NCBI RefSeq assembly: GCF_904846615.1
Contig: NZ_CAJHBK010000001.1
Location: 2,914,001-2,978,000 of the forward strand
Source of the DNA: Psychrobacter sp. JCM 18902
Lineage (GTDB): Bacteria > Pseudomonadota > Gammaproteobacteria > Pseudomonadales > Moraxellaceae
DNA: 64,000 nucleotides
Direction: 5' to 3'
A program made the position numbers and the translations under genes. Positions 19,058 through 28,779 of the stretch are shown one piece after another; within the stretch, counting starts at the first letter, position 1, and every line of letters starts with the position of its first letter. The notes beneath the pieces are model-generated. The model had not been told where the DNA came from. It made no database searches and was given only the letters and a program-made list of their open reading frames with translations.

Positions 19058-19069
19058 TCATCCCTATAT

Positions 19070-19106
19070 CAGGCGCGTTATTTGCTAAAAGCGAATGACG
19101 CGCCTG
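19070..19106 (+). other. Long hairpin in the proC-yggT intergenic space
   Basis: Arms at 19070-19081 and 19095-19106 (CAGGCGCG / CGCGCCTG with one G-U pair) extend inward into TTTGCT / AGCGAA, giving a nearly continuous stem of about 17 bp. No T-run follows, so it is not a standard terminator. It may be an RNA processing or stability element between proC and yggT. Confidence 0.6.
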
Positions 19107-19209
19107 AGCTGTAATACTAAGCACCAATATTAAGCACCAATACCAAGCACCTAGTAATGACAGTCGTCATCCCAAAACCTGTTAATAATGTCACATTGAG
19201 TAGCACTTC

Positions 19210-19779
19210 ATGAACAACATGTTATTTCAAATCTTTGATTTGGTCACCACCTTCGCCATGATGTTGGTGTTTATTCGCTTTATGCTGCAATTTGCAGGGA
19301 TGGATGCCAGCAACCCCATGATTGCGCCTGCCTATAAAGCAACGCACATTGTCGATGTGTTTGGGCGTATTTTTCCAACCGTCGGGCAAGGGCGTATCAG
19401 TATTGCGGCTATCGTCCTGATGTTTTTGATTCGTTTGATCGATATCTCTGGAAAAGCAGCACTGACCCATAAAGGTATCGCTCCTGTACCGTTATTTTTT
19501 ACGGGTACTATCAGCTTGGTATTAGACTTTTTACGTATGTGTCGCTATCTCGTCATTGGCTCCATCATTGTCAGCTGGATTGTGGTATTTACCCAATCTC
19601 AGCATCCGATTATTGGTATCATTGTTAATTTAGCGGAGCCAATCTTGGCACCATTTCGTCGAATCACGCCAAACTTGGGCATGATTGATTTATCACCAAT
19701 GGTCGCCTTCATTGCTTTTATTTTGCTTGAGATGTTTATTGGTGGCTTTGCCGCGAGCTTTATGCCGATGTTGGGTTGA
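19210..19779 (+). CDS. yggT: YggT family inner-membrane protein
   Basis: The product is 189 aa and strongly hydrophobic, with two copies of the YggT (COG0762) module: FIRFMLQFAGMDASNPMIAPAY with a following helix, and IVSWIVVFTQSQHPIIGIIV with APFRRITPNLGMIDLSPMVAF. The P-x-R-R/K-x-x-P and D-x-S-P motifs are characteristic. Four to five membrane segments are expected. The family is linked to envelope or osmotic functions, but its molecular role is unknown. It is downstream of proC on the same strand. Confidence 0.92.
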   Translation: MNNMLFQIFDLVTTFAMMLVFIRFMLQFAGMDASNPMIAPAYKATHIVDVFGRIFPTVGQGRISIAAIVLMFLIRLIDISGKAALTHKGIAPVPLFFTGTISLVLDFLRMCRYLVIGSIIVSWIVVFTQSQHPIIGIIVNLAEPILAPFRRITPNLGMIDLSPMVAFIAFILLEMFIGGFAASFMPMLG

Positions 19780-19832
19780 GCTGGATTAATGGTCACTTGA
19801 AAGCCGCTATCTAAAATTATCAATAGCTATCT

Positions 19833-19872
19833 AAAAAAGGGCGCTCTACGAGATATAGAGCGCCCTTTTTTT
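19833..19872. terminator. Bidirectional terminator between yggT and thiD
   Basis: A perfect 16-bp stem (19833-19848 with 19856-19871), core GGGCGCTCTA, is bordered by A and T tracts. It lies between the convergent yggT and thiD genes. Confidence 0.95.
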
Positions 19873-19881
19873 ATTGATTAT

Positions 19882-21036
<1,155 letters not shown>

Positions 21037-21126
21037 GGTGAAGTGGGTGAGTGGCTGAAACCAGTTCCCTGCTAAGGAACCATACGTTTGCGCGTATCGA
21101 GGGTTCGAATCCCTCCTTCACCTCCA
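21037..21126 (+). tRNA. tRNA-Ser(GCU)
   Basis: The gene is 90 nt including encoded CCA. The acceptor stem GGTGAAG pairs with CTTCACC, the anticodon loop is CTGCTAA (anticodon GCU), there is a long class II variable arm (CATACG...CGTATC), and the T-loop is TTCGAAT. The base before CCA (position 73) is T, where E. coli tRNA-Ser genes have G. Confidence 0.96.
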
Positions 21127-21226
21127 TTTATTCGGTTTTTATTAGAGTAGTAACGCGATATAAAAGCGTTAATAATCTTCTGTTTTATTAAAGCAAAAAA
21201 TAATTTGATTTTAATAAAAAAAGATG

Positions 21227-21254
21227 TTGACATAAGCGAAATTATCTATATAAT
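21227..21254 (+). promoter_or_regulatory. Sigma-70 promoter of tRNA-Arg
   Basis: A perfect TTGACA (21227-21232) and a perfect TATAAT (21249-21254) have a 16-nt spacer about 60 nt upstream of the mature tRNA-Arg 5' end. Confidence 0.85.
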
Positions 21255-21313
21255 AACCAACCTAATTTGCTGCAATTGTTTCTTAACAACGCAGTAAATG
21301 ATGTGCAAAGTAC

Positions 21314-21390
21314 GCGCTTGTAGCTCAGTTGGATAGAGCACTTGGCTACGAACTAAGGGGTCGGGAGTTCGAATCTCTCCAAGCGCACCA
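21314..21390 (+). tRNA. tRNA-Arg(ACG)
   Basis: The gene is 77 nt including CCA. The acceptor stem GCGCTTG pairs with CAAGCGC, the discriminator is A, the anticodon loop is CTACGAA (anticodon ACG, normally edited to ICG by TadA), and the T-loop is TTCGAAT. Confidence 0.96.
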
Positions 21391-21434
21391 TTTGCATTAT
21401 CACTTCTTTAACTCAGTTAAAGAAACCTTAAAAT

Positions 21435-21471
21435 AATCGCCTGTCTTATGACAATTTGGCGATTTTTTTAT
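21435..21471 (+). terminator. Intrinsic terminator after tRNA-Arg
   Basis: A short stem AATCGCC / GGCGATT (21435-21441 with 21458-21464) with a large loop and a run of T residues lies 45 nt after the tRNA. Confidence 0.65.
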
Positions 21472-21618
21472 GTCTGCAATTTCTGTGTGATAGTCTGATG
21501 AGTTGATGAGTCATACGACATTGTTATATGACTTACGGCATCTTAGGATAATGTACGATAAGACAGTGAATTACGGTACAATAGAGTCACTATTCACTGC
21601 TTGCTATGAGCTTGTACC

Positions 21619-22272
21619 ATGTCAAAGAGTTTACCTAAACGACCTACCAAATCTGCTGCTAAAACTAAAGCCTCAGCACACCATGCCTCTGACGTTGAAG
21701 AGCTAACGATTGCTAAAGCTGGCACCCGTATGGCAGCCATTCTCTATGATGGCATGTTAATTTTAGCGTTGTTGTTTTTGGTCGGTACCCTGCTAACCGT
21801 GATTGGTACATTGCTGACCATGAATACCGGTACAGACTCTTCTCAAGCGCAGTCGCTGCCAACGTGGTATCAAAACGTTGTTATGACGCCGTCTTTTATA
21901 CTGACGTTAGTCGGATTCTATGGGATATTTTGGCGTCGTGGTGGGCAGACATTAGGTATGCAGACTTGGCGGTTAAAGACGGTCAATAGTAATGGTCATT
22001 TGCTAACGTGGGGACAGTCATTTAAGCGGATTTTAGCGGCCAGTATCATGCCACTTATATTTGGTATCATTGGTAGTATTATCGATGGCTCGCGTGCTGT
22101 TCTGTTGACCAGTGCTTTTTTGGGCTTTGTCTTTAACTATGCTTTTTGCCTCTTTAACCCACGTGGTCTCGCAGTGCAAGACATGCTATCGAATACCATT
22201 ACCTTAAAAATGCCAAAAACAGAGAATGAAGGACTATGGCGGGTGATTAGAAACCGCAAGCAAGGAAAATAA
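21619..22272 (+). CDS. RDD family membrane protein
   Basis: The product is 217 aa. After a Lys/Ala-rich N-terminal tail of about 35 residues comes the RDD domain: AGTRMAAILYDGMLILALLF (with the R-x-x-A-x-x-x-D pattern), a second membrane segment (about 95-105), then WRRGGQTLGMQTWRLKTVNS and the C-terminal membrane pair. The family has three membrane helices and no agreed function; some members act in ion transport. The start at 21619 lies in front of the Lys-rich tail. An ATG context without a strong Shine-Dalgarno sequence leaves some doubt. Confidence 0.85.
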   Translation: MSKSLPKRPTKSAAKTKASAHHASDVEELTIAKAGTRMAAILYDGMLILALLFLVGTLLTVIGTLLTMNTGTDSSQAQSLPTWYQNVVMTPSFILTLVGFYGIFWRRGGQTLGMQTWRLKTVNSNGHLLTWGQSFKRILAASIMPLIFGIIGSIIDGSRAVLLTSAFLGFVFNYAFCLFNPRGLAVQDMLSNTITLKMPKTENEGLWRVIRNRKQGK

Positions 22273-22334
22273 ACCACATTATCATCGCCATAGTCTGTTC
22301 ATACATTTTAAGGTCTGTTAACACACTTTAAGCG

Positions 22335-23315
22335 TTACAGATTGACGGTTTGTATCAGCCATAAAGTATAGCCGACAAAGAACAGCATCAATGTCGCGCC
22401 AGAGGTACGTCCGAATGGACGCTTACTTATAAAGGCAAACCCGCACAATACCACAAGTAACAAGGTGACCAATCCCATCGCCACTATATCGCGTGATAAG
22501 ATGATTGGACTGACTGTGATTGGCGCTATAAGCGCTGCGAGACCAACGACGCCTAAGGTGTTAAATATATTAGAGCCAATAATATTACCCAATGCCATGT
22601 CGTGTTCGCCTTTACGGGCGGCTGATAGGCTCGATACCAGCTCAGGTAATGAGGTCCCCACAGCAACAATCGTCAATCCAATCACCAGTTCGCTCACGCC
22701 CCACAGCGTTGCCAATTCTACTGCACCCCAAACTATAGCCCGTGAGCTAATGACCAGTAAAAGCATGCCGATAACTAAGCTGATGAGTCCCCGTGTTAGG
22801 GTTTGCTCGATATGTTCAGCATCGATGCTTTCTGCTATGGGTTCTCCTTCGTGCTCATGGTTGCCTTCACGTAAGCTTAGTACAATCTGAATGCCTAAAG
22901 TCACGACCAGCAGCGCTATCAACACAATACCATCTGCTTGGTCTAATTGCCCATCACGCAGCTGCCATGCGGCGACCATAGTAATCAATACCAATAGAGG
23001 TAAATCACGCTTGATAATGCCCTTACGAATGATAATAGGGCTAATCAATACGGTTGCACCCAATACCAGCGCAATATTGATGATGTTTGAGCCATAAGCG
23101 TTGCCTAATGCCAAATCAGGGCTGCCTTCTAGTGCCGCCAATACTGACACGACCATCTCAGGGGCGGATGTACCCACACCCAAAATCAACACACCGATTA
23201 AGAAACTAGGGACGTTGAATTTTTTTGCTAAGGCAGTGGCGCCATCAACAAAAAGGTCTGCACTCCAAACAAGAATAGCTAGTCCGATCAATACTGCAAT
23301 AACTGCCAACCACAT
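22335..23315 (-). CDS. yrbG: Calcium/sodium antiporter (CaCA family, YrbG-like)
   Basis: The product is 326 aa with about ten membrane segments. The two alpha-repeats that bind the ions are visible as GVGTSAPEMVVSVLAAL with GNAYGSNIINIALVLG, and AVGTSLPELVSSLSAARKGE with GNIIGSNIFNTLGVVG. The acidic residue in each G-T-S-x-P-E is the key ion ligand. It exchanges Ca2+ for Na+ across the inner membrane, possibly with K+. AAGGAAAC upstream of ATG 23315 supports the start. Confidence 0.93.
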   Translation of the reverse strand: MWLAVIAVLIGLAILVWSADLFVDGATALAKKFNVPSFLIGVLILGVGTSAPEMVVSVLAALEGSPDLALGNAYGSNIINIALVLGATVLISPIIIRKGIIKRDLPLLVLITMVAAWQLRDGQLDQADGIVLIALLVVTLGIQIVLSLREGNHEHEGEPIAESIDAEHIEQTLTRGLISLVIGMLLLVISSRAIVWGAVELATLWGVSELVIGLTIVAVGTSLPELVSSLSAARKGEHDMALGNIIGSNIFNTLGVVGLAALIAPITVSPIILSRDIVAMGLVTLLLVVLCGFAFISKRPFGRTSGATLMLFFVGYTLWLIQTVNL

Positions 23316-23473
23316 CAGTCTGTTTCCTTATTAGTGTTAATACCAAACCTAAAAATACGCTTAGCCGTGTCAAATTCATTTAGCCTAAAAACATAGCGCT
23401 GACATTTATTTTTCTGACGACTTCATCTTTTGAGAGTGGTATAAAATGTGAATTTGCCATATAAAAATGGCAT

Positions 23474-23505
23474 AAAAAAAGCTGAATCAGAATGGAGATT
23501 CAGCT
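23474..23505 (-). terminator. Intrinsic terminator of panD
   Basis: A 9-bp stem (23480-23488 with 23497-23505; AGCTGAATC / GATTCAGCT) is followed on the minus strand by a T-run (A-run at 23474-23480). It lies about 105 nt past the panD stop. Confidence 0.85.
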
Positions 23506-23609
23506 CTCATATTAGCATAGCGGTTTTGGTTGGATAATAAGAATAACTTCAACAGCTTAGTCGATTATTTATCCTTGCTTTATCCAAAAATCTTCGATGT
23601 TCCGGTGCT

Positions 23610-23990
23610 TTAAGCCACTTGTACCGGAATGATGTTTGCTGTGTCTTTTACGGTGTTGTCTTCGTTGCAATACACCAGTTTTGGCTGGTAGGTTGCCGCT
23701 TCTACTTCATCAAAATGAGCATAGGCACAGATGATAACGATATCGCCTAAATCTGCCATGTGAGCCGCCGCACCATTTAGCGAGATGATACCAGAACCTG
23801 CTTCAGCGCGGATAGCGTAGGTGCGAAAGCGCTTGCCATTGGTCACATTGTAGATATCGATAGACTCATTTTCGCGCAGACCAGCAAGATCCAATAAATC
23901 ACCATCGATACCGCATGAGCCTTCGTAATGAAGTTCGGCATGGGTGACGCGAGCACGGTGTAATTTGCATTTAAGCATATTAAGTAGCAT
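23610..23990 (-). CDS. panD: Aspartate 1-decarboxylase
   Basis: The product is 126 aa, the family length. The self-cleavage site Gly24-Ser25 in HYEGSCGID gives the pyruvoyl cofactor. [14 protein letters not shown] and [18 protein letters not shown] are highly conserved. It makes beta-alanine from aspartate for pantothenate and coenzyme A. Placing the start at 23990 puts the cleavage site at the canonical position 24/25. No panB or panC is adjacent. Confidence 0.96.
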   Translation of the reverse strand: MLLNMLKCKLHRARVTHAELHYEGSCGIDGDLLDLAGLRENESIDIYNVTNGKRFRTYAIRAEAGSGIISLNGAAAHMADLGDIVIICAYAHFDEVEAATYQPKLVYCNEDNTVKDTANIIPVQVA

Positions 23991-24090
23991 AGGTTGCTTC
24001 CTTAGCGTAACTGAGATTAATGATTCAAATCAAAAGGTTAATGGGGGATAACTTGCTAAAATAAAAGGCTATTATAGTTGAAGCATGATT

Positions 24091-24672
24091 TTATTCTGGC
24101 AGTTTGAAGCCATTAATTTGTGAACGTGCTTTTTCAATATCGCCATTTAGTAATAATGGTAGCGCCTCAAACGCTGCTGTCAGAGCGCTATCAATGGCAA
24201 TCTGTTCATCGGGCGCAGCTTTTGAGAGCACATGACCACTAACTTTAGACTTATGACCAGGATGACCAATACCAATACGCAAACGATGGAAGTCGTTGCC
24301 GATATGAGGGGTGATATCACGCAGACCATTATGACCGCCATGACCACCATTCGTCTTAAGTTTGATACTGCCAGCTGGAATATCGAGCTCATCATGAGCA
24401 ATCAGTAACTCATCATTTTCAATGCCATAAAATTTCACCATCGGCACCACTGACTGACCAGACTTATTCATAAAGGTGAGCGGCATCAATAGACGTACGT
24501 CATGCCCATGAATCTGCCCACGTCCTGTGATTCCATGAAACTTTTTATCATGAGAGAGGGTAATGTTGAACTGCTGAGCCAAGTGATGGACAAACCAAAA
24601 CCCTGCATTATGACGTGTAAACATATACTGCTGACCAGGATTACCAAGACCGACAATAAGCTTTATGGCCAT
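24091..24672 (-). CDS. pth: Peptidyl-tRNA hydrolase
   Basis: The product is 193 aa. The Pth signature KLIVGLGNPGQQYMFTRHNAG carries the catalytic histidine at residue 21. LLMPLTFMNKSGQSV, HDELDIPAGSIKLK and GGHGGHNGLRDI follow in the conserved order. It releases peptides from stalled peptidyl-tRNA. It sits downstream of rplY on the same strand, a widespread arrangement, but a strong terminator (24768-24803) lies between them. Confidence 0.97.
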   Translation of the reverse strand: MAIKLIVGLGNPGQQYMFTRHNAGFWFVHHLAQQFNITLSHDKKFHGITGRGQIHGHDVRLLMPLTFMNKSGQSVVPMVKFYGIENDELLIAHDELDIPAGSIKLKTNGGHGGHNGLRDITPHIGNDFHRLRIGIGHPGHKSKVSGHVLSKAAPDEQIAIDSALTAAFEALPLLLNGDIEKARSQINGFKLPE

Positions 24673-24767
24673 AAAAACACCCTGCTTAAATTGAATAAAT
24701 GAGTCATAAGGTTTGCGATTATGCTATTTATCCATAGCATATCTGTTATTTTTCAAACCTTACTTAC

Positions 24768-24803
24768 AAAAACAGCAGGAGATATTTATCACCTGCTGTT
24801 TTT
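24768..24803. terminator. Intrinsic terminator between rplY and pth
   Basis: A 12-bp stem (24768-24779 with 24792-24803; core AACAGCAGG) is bordered by A and T tracts, so it can act on both strands. It lies 66 nt past the rplY stop and should at least partly separate rplY from pth. Confidence 0.88.
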
Positions 24804-24868
24804 TGACTAAACAAACCTTGTATTACATAGCAGACGCTAGATTGCGTGCTCTATGTAACCGTGGTTTA

Positions 24869-25543
24869 TTATTCGCCGTCTTTGTCTTCAGTACCTTGCT
24901 CAGTAGCAGGTACGTCAGCAGCATCAACTTCTTCAGCGTCTGCGTCAACTTCTTCAACCGTTGGTGGCTGCATGTTAACGATAGTACGGTCGTGAGCATC
25001 TTCCATGTCAAGATCAAAGATGATAACGCCTTCAGGTAGTTTGATGTCTGATAGACGGAATAGATCACCGATTTCCATGCCTGATACGTCAATTTCTAGG
25101 TATTCAGGTAATTGTGATGGTAGGCAAACGATTTCGATATCAGATACTAGTGTTGATAGAACACCACCAGCTTTAGTACCAGGCGCTTCTTCACGACCAG
25201 CAAAATGCACAGGAACGTTCATGTTGATTTTCTGACCTTTTACAACGCGCTGGAAATCAGCATGCATTGGGAAGCCTTTAGCTGGATGGCGTTGCAAGTC
25301 TTTGATAACCGCTTGATGCTCTACGCCATCAACATTGATTGTCAAAATGTGTGAGAAGAAAGCTTCGAATTCAAGTGACTTTACTAGCTCGTTGATCTTG
25401 ATAGAGATAGACGTTGGCTCTTCGTTACCACCATAGATGATAGCAGGAACTAGATTCTGCTTACGTAGGCGGCGGCTCGCACCTTTACCTTGTTGCTCAG
25501 CAGAACGATCAACAGCGTTTAGTTCAAAATGATTAATGCTCAT
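24869..25543 (-). CDS. rplY: 50S ribosomal protein bL25, long CTC form
   Basis: The product is 224 aa from ATG 25543 (TAGGAT upstream). The N-terminal L25 domain (ASRRLRKQNLVPAIIYGGNE, about 22-41) binds 5S rRNA. The C-terminal TL5/CTC domain includes MNVPVHFAGREEAPGTKAGG and EYLEIDVSGMEIGDLFRLSD. The last 30 residues are a strongly acidic Glu/Asp/Ala tail. E. coli bL25 is only 94 aa; the two-domain form is common in other bacteria. It lies between prs and pth, as in many gammaproteobacteria. Confidence 0.95.
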   Translation of the reverse strand: MSINHFELNAVDRSAEQQGKGASRRLRKQNLVPAIIYGGNEEPTSISIKINELVKSLEFEAFFSHILTINVDGVEHQAVIKDLQRHPAKGFPMHADFQRVVKGQKINMNVPVHFAGREEAPGTKAGGVLSTLVSDIEIVCLPSQLPEYLEIDVSGMEIGDLFRLSDIKLPEGVIIFDLDMEDAHDRTIVNMQPPTVEEVDADAEEVDAADVPATEQGTEDKDGE

Positions 25544-25861
25544 GGATATAATCCTATAAAAAGAATGATGAAGTGTCTGGTCATAAAAAAGTGGATTTGC
25601 GACCAATCCACTAATACGTGATGATAGCTAACATTTATGATTACTAATAAAATTCACAATTGATAAATGTAGCCATTTGCTCATCATAACGATTTTTTGG
25701 ATAGTCATTATCATGACAATCGTTACTTTTGGGCATGATCAGCACTTTTGAGAATGCCAACCTAATTAAATCGAACAAATGGTTGGCACAGGCGCGCATT
25801 ATACGTGATTTTGTAGTAATAATAAAGACCTACGCAAAATGACTGTGCAACACCAATAGGC
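25544..25861. other. rplY leader and promoter region, no gene
   Basis: About 320 bp of AT-rich sequence lie upstream of rplY, bounded by the prs terminator. I see no coding frame with a usable start. Confidence 0.45.
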
Positions 25862-25899
25862 AAAAAAAGCGTCAAGTAAAGATACTTGACGCTTTTTTT
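25862..25899. terminator. Intrinsic terminator of prs
   Basis: A perfect 17-bp stem (25862-25878 with 25883-25899; core GCGTCAAGTA) has a 4-nt loop and A/T tracts. It is among the strongest terminators in the window and separates prs from rplY. Confidence 0.95.
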
Positions 25900-25965
25900 T
25901 AAACTTAAGCAGTGTTTTATAACGAGCATTGCCAACAGAAAGTAGAGCAAGTGCTCATTAAAAAT

Positions 25966-26913
25966 CTAAGCGTCAAACATGGCGCTGATAGATTCTTCGT
26001 TATTGATACGGCGTAAGCTTTCAGCAAGCATCGGTGCGATACTCACTTGGCGGATTTTGCTACAGGCTTTTGCCGCTTCAGACAATGGAATCGTATCGGT
26101 AACAACGACTTCGTCTAGCGCAGATTCGCTGATATTTTGTAGTGCGTTGCCTGATAGGACAGGGTGCGTAATATAAGCCAATACGCGACGTGCACCGTTT
26201 GCTTTCAATGCTTCAGCTGCTTTACATAGCGTACCTGCGGTATCAACCATGTCATCAACGATGACGCAATCACGATCACGGACATCGCCGATGATGTGCA
26301 TGACTTGCGACTCATTGGCACGGGCACGGCGTTTATCGATAATCGCCATGTCAGTATCGCCCAACTGTTTAGCCATAGCGCGCGCACGCACCACGCCGCC
26401 CACATCAGGTGAAACAACCATGATGTTGTCATAATCTTGTTTTTGTAGGTCGTTAAGCAATACAGGCGTGCCGTAGATATTGTCTACAGGAATGTCAAAG
26501 AAGCCTTGAATCTGATCTGAGTGCAAATCAACCGTCATCACGCGATCGATACTCACGATGTTTAGCATGTCAGCGACGACTTTAGCAGAGATAGGCACAC
26601 GAGCTGAACGAGGGCGACGGTCTTGACGAGCATAACCGAAGTAGGGCATGACTGCTGTGATGCGACCCGCACTAGAGCGACGCAGCGCATCGGCCATCAT
26701 CATGATTTCCATCAAATTGTCATTGGTTGGTGCACAAGTTGGCTGCATGATAAACACGTCTTTACCGCGCACGTGTTCTTTGATTTCTACGGCGATTTCG
26801 CCATCAGAAAAACGCGTGATATCAGCTTTACCAAGAGGTATATGGAGATGATCGGCTACGGTTTTTGCTAATTCAGGGTGGGCATTACCCGTAAAAATCG
26901 CCAAATAAGGCAT
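25966..26913 (-). CDS. prs: Ribose-phosphate pyrophosphokinase
   Basis: The product is 315 aa. Conserved blocks are [48 protein letters not shown] (ATP flag loop), the [18 protein letters not shown] histidine region and the PRPP loop [14 protein letters not shown]. It makes PRPP from ribose-5-phosphate and ATP for nucleotide, His and Trp synthesis. It lies downstream of two tRNA-Gln genes on the same strand with only about 110 bp between, and could be partly co-transcribed with them. Confidence 0.97.
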   Translation of the reverse strand: MPYLAIFTGNAHPELAKTVADHLHIPLGKADITRFSDGEIAVEIKEHVRGKDVFIMQPTCAPTNDNLMEIMMMADALRRSSAGRITAVMPYFGYARQDRRPRSARVPISAKVVADMLNIVSIDRVMTVDLHSDQIQGFFDIPVDNIYGTPVLLNDLQKQDYDNIMVVSPDVGGVVRARAMAKQLGDTDMAIIDKRRARANESQVMHIIGDVRDRDCVIVDDMVDTAGTLCKAAEALKANGARRVLAYITHPVLSGNALQNISESALDEVVVTDTIPLSEAAKACSKIRQVSIAPMLAESLRRINNEESISAMFDA

Positions 26914-27023
26914 GACAGAAGTCCTATTGATTGACTCAAGCAGCGACCGCTAAGCAGTGTCAAACTGCTCAAATTCAGAAAAGAGTGGTGAAAAGTTTTG
27001 ATGACTACTATTACAGTAAAAAA

Positions 27024-27099
27024 TGGCAGGGGTAGCTGGACTCGAACCAACGGATGTCAGGATCAAAACCTGATGCCTTACCAACTTGGCTATACCCCT
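27024..27099 (-). tRNA. tRNA-Gln(UUG), copy A
   Basis: The gene is 76 nt including CCA. The acceptor stem AGGGGTA pairs with TACCCCT, the anticodon loop is TTTTGAT (anticodon UUG) and the T-loop is TTCGAGT. It is identical over its full length to the copy at 27344-27419. Confidence 0.96.
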
Positions 27100-27343
27100 G
27101 TAATGTCTAGGCTGTGTACGTCGATATCTAATAGCAACTTTTAATAAAAGTCATTGTTAGAATAGCGTCACGACCTGTTCGCTATATTATAAACGGATAA
27201 ACCATTTAAAACATAACTATTCCCTAGCGGTGTCCATTGCGAACTATACCGAAACTGGGATGACGTTGTCAATGTCAATAAGATAAGCGGCTATTTATAA
27301 ACCACCTATGATCATTGCATATCAAACGCTTCGTACTAAAAAA

Positions 27344-27419
27344 TGGCAGGGGTAGCTGGACTCGAACCAACGGATGTCAGGATCAAAACCTGATGCCTTA
27401 CCAACTTGGCTATACCCCT
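27344..27419 (-). tRNA. tRNA-Gln(UUG), copy B
   Basis: A 76-nt gene identical to copy A at 27024-27099. It is the promoter-proximal copy of the pair, with a clear sigma-70 promoter directly upstream (27433-27460). The 3' flank (AAAAAA on the plus strand) is shared with copy A, as expected from a local duplication. Confidence 0.96.
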
Positions 27420-27432
27420 ATTGAGGCGACCT

Positions 27433-27460
27433 ATTATAATTAAATTTTCAGATTTTGCAA
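27433..27460 (-). promoter_or_regulatory. Sigma-70 promoter of the tRNA-Gln pair
   Basis: Read on the minus strand: TTGCAA -35 (27455-27460), a 16-nt spacer and TATAAT -10 (27433-27438), then a GC-rich discriminator just before tRNA-Gln copy B. It is the same box pair and spacing as at the tRNA-Ser gene. Confidence 0.82.
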
Positions 27461-27566
27461 GTCATTTGCGTCTTTTTATGGCTTTTATTAAAAAATAGGT
27501 CAAAAACAAAGCGCTTTACGCTATATTTATAATCATTTTATCTTCGCACTACAGCTCAAATCTAAC

Positions 27567-28547
27567 TCATAGATTACGAACTAAATATGCAGAACAAGGC
27601 GCCTCTTCAATCCACTTTGCTAAAAGTGCTTTGTCAGTAGCCACGCTTGCATCCAAAGGCAAGAACACCGCGCTACCAGAGCCTGTCATTCGTGCTGTGC
27701 CGAGTGCTTGCGCCTCTAACCCTTGCAAGTAACGTAATGCTTCGCTGACGGCAGGAGCAAGACTGGTCACCACTGGCGTAAAGACATTGTGATAGGGCGT
27801 GTTTAAATGTTGTACATAGTCGGCTTGCTTATTTTTAATTGTCTCAACCGATAGCACAGCGATATCACGTTGTAATTTAGGATGCGCGAACAGCTTGGCA
27901 GTATTAACGTGAGCATTGGGGGTCAATACTAAATATTGCTGGTCGGGCAACTTGATTGCGGTTAACTGCTCTCCAATACCCATCGCAATCGCATCTTGCC
28001 CAAAGATAAAAATCGGCACATCTGCGCCAATAGTGGCAGCAATTTTTATCAGCTCATCTTGCGTCAATTTAAGCTGCCAAATTTCATTAAGTGTCATCAA
28101 TGTCGTTGCGGCATTGGATGAGCCGCCACCCAAGCCTGCACCCATCGGCAAATGCTTATCTAAAGCGATATGCACTTGTGCTAACTGCTCAGGTAGAGTG
28201 TTTGACTGTATGGCAGCCGCTAGCAATACACGCGCTGCTTTAAAAATCAAGTTGTCTTCTATATCGGCAGTTATAGTCTCTGCACCAGCCAATATTAGAA
28301 GTTGATGACAGAGATTATTGGCATCTAGTTCACTATTTGCCGTAGATTCACTATCTACTGTAAAAATTACGGCTTCATCTATGACTGAGAAATGTAGATA
28401 ATCGCCCCAATCGAGCAAGCGAAACACGGTTTGCAAATTATGATAGCCATCAGCACGCTTACCTGTGATATGCAAAAATAGATTAATCTTTGCCGGTGAT
28501 AAGCGGGTGATGGTGGAAGTAGGCGTAGCGGCTAGGTTTTTAATCAT
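27567..28547 (-). CDS. ispE: 4-diphosphocytidyl-2-C-methyl-D-erythritol kinase
   Basis: The product is 326 aa. LSPAKINLFLHITGKRADGYHNLQTVF is the IspE N-terminus. The GHMP-kinase ATP loop is LPMGAGLGGGSSNAATTLM (about 132-150), and the C-terminal ARMTGSGSAVFLPL is the third GHMP motif. It phosphorylates CDP-methylerythritol in the MEP isoprenoid pathway. It is downstream of lolB, the common lolB - ispE order, with a MITE-like repeat inserted in the gap. Confidence 0.95.
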   Translation of the reverse strand: MIKNLAATPTSTITRLSPAKINLFLHITGKRADGYHNLQTVFRLLDWGDYLHFSVIDEAVIFTVDSESTANSELDANNLCHQLLILAGAETITADIEDNLIFKAARVLLAAAIQSNTLPEQLAQVHIALDKHLPMGAGLGGGSSNAATTLMTLNEIWQLKLTQDELIKIAATIGADVPIFIFGQDAIAMGIGEQLTAIKLPDQQYLVLTPNAHVNTAKLFAHPKLQRDIAVLSVETIKNKQADYVQHLNTPYHNVFTPVVTSLAPAVSEALRYLQGLEAQALGTARMTGSGSAVFLPLDASVATDKALLAKWIEEAPCSAYLVRNL

Positions 28548-28649
28548 AGTTCTTAATGATTGTTCTCAGTGATAGTTTTTAATTATAATTTTTCGCCATA
28601 ATGATCAGTCATAGACAGCTATTTTAATAAATATTGACGATTCGATAGT

Positions 28650-28756
28650 TATGGTCAAGTTCATATAAAGCCGCTACATCGTCAGCCGCGCTAACCACAA
28701 TAATGTATAGCTTGCACTCGGCTTTCTTGTATCGGAATCATTTGAATTCAACTATA
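28650..28756. repeat. MITE-like near-palindromic element, copy 3 (reverse orientation)
   Basis: A 107-bp element reads, on the minus strand, TATAGTTGAATTCAA... to ...ACTTGACCATA. The internal block ACAAGAAAGCCGAGTG corresponds to ACAAGGCAACCGAGTG in copy 2. Its two halves pair imperfectly. It lies 23 nt past the lolB stop and 103 bp before the ispE start, so it sits inside the lolB-ispE transcript if the two genes are co-transcribed. Confidence 0.68.
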
Positions 28757-28779
28757 TTTATTCATCATTCAATGACCTC

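Noticed and set aside
24713..25039. Plus-strand open frame of 108 codons over the end of rplY
   Set aside because: It is antisense to the ribosomal protein gene and crosses its terminator, and the translated sequence has no protein-like pattern.
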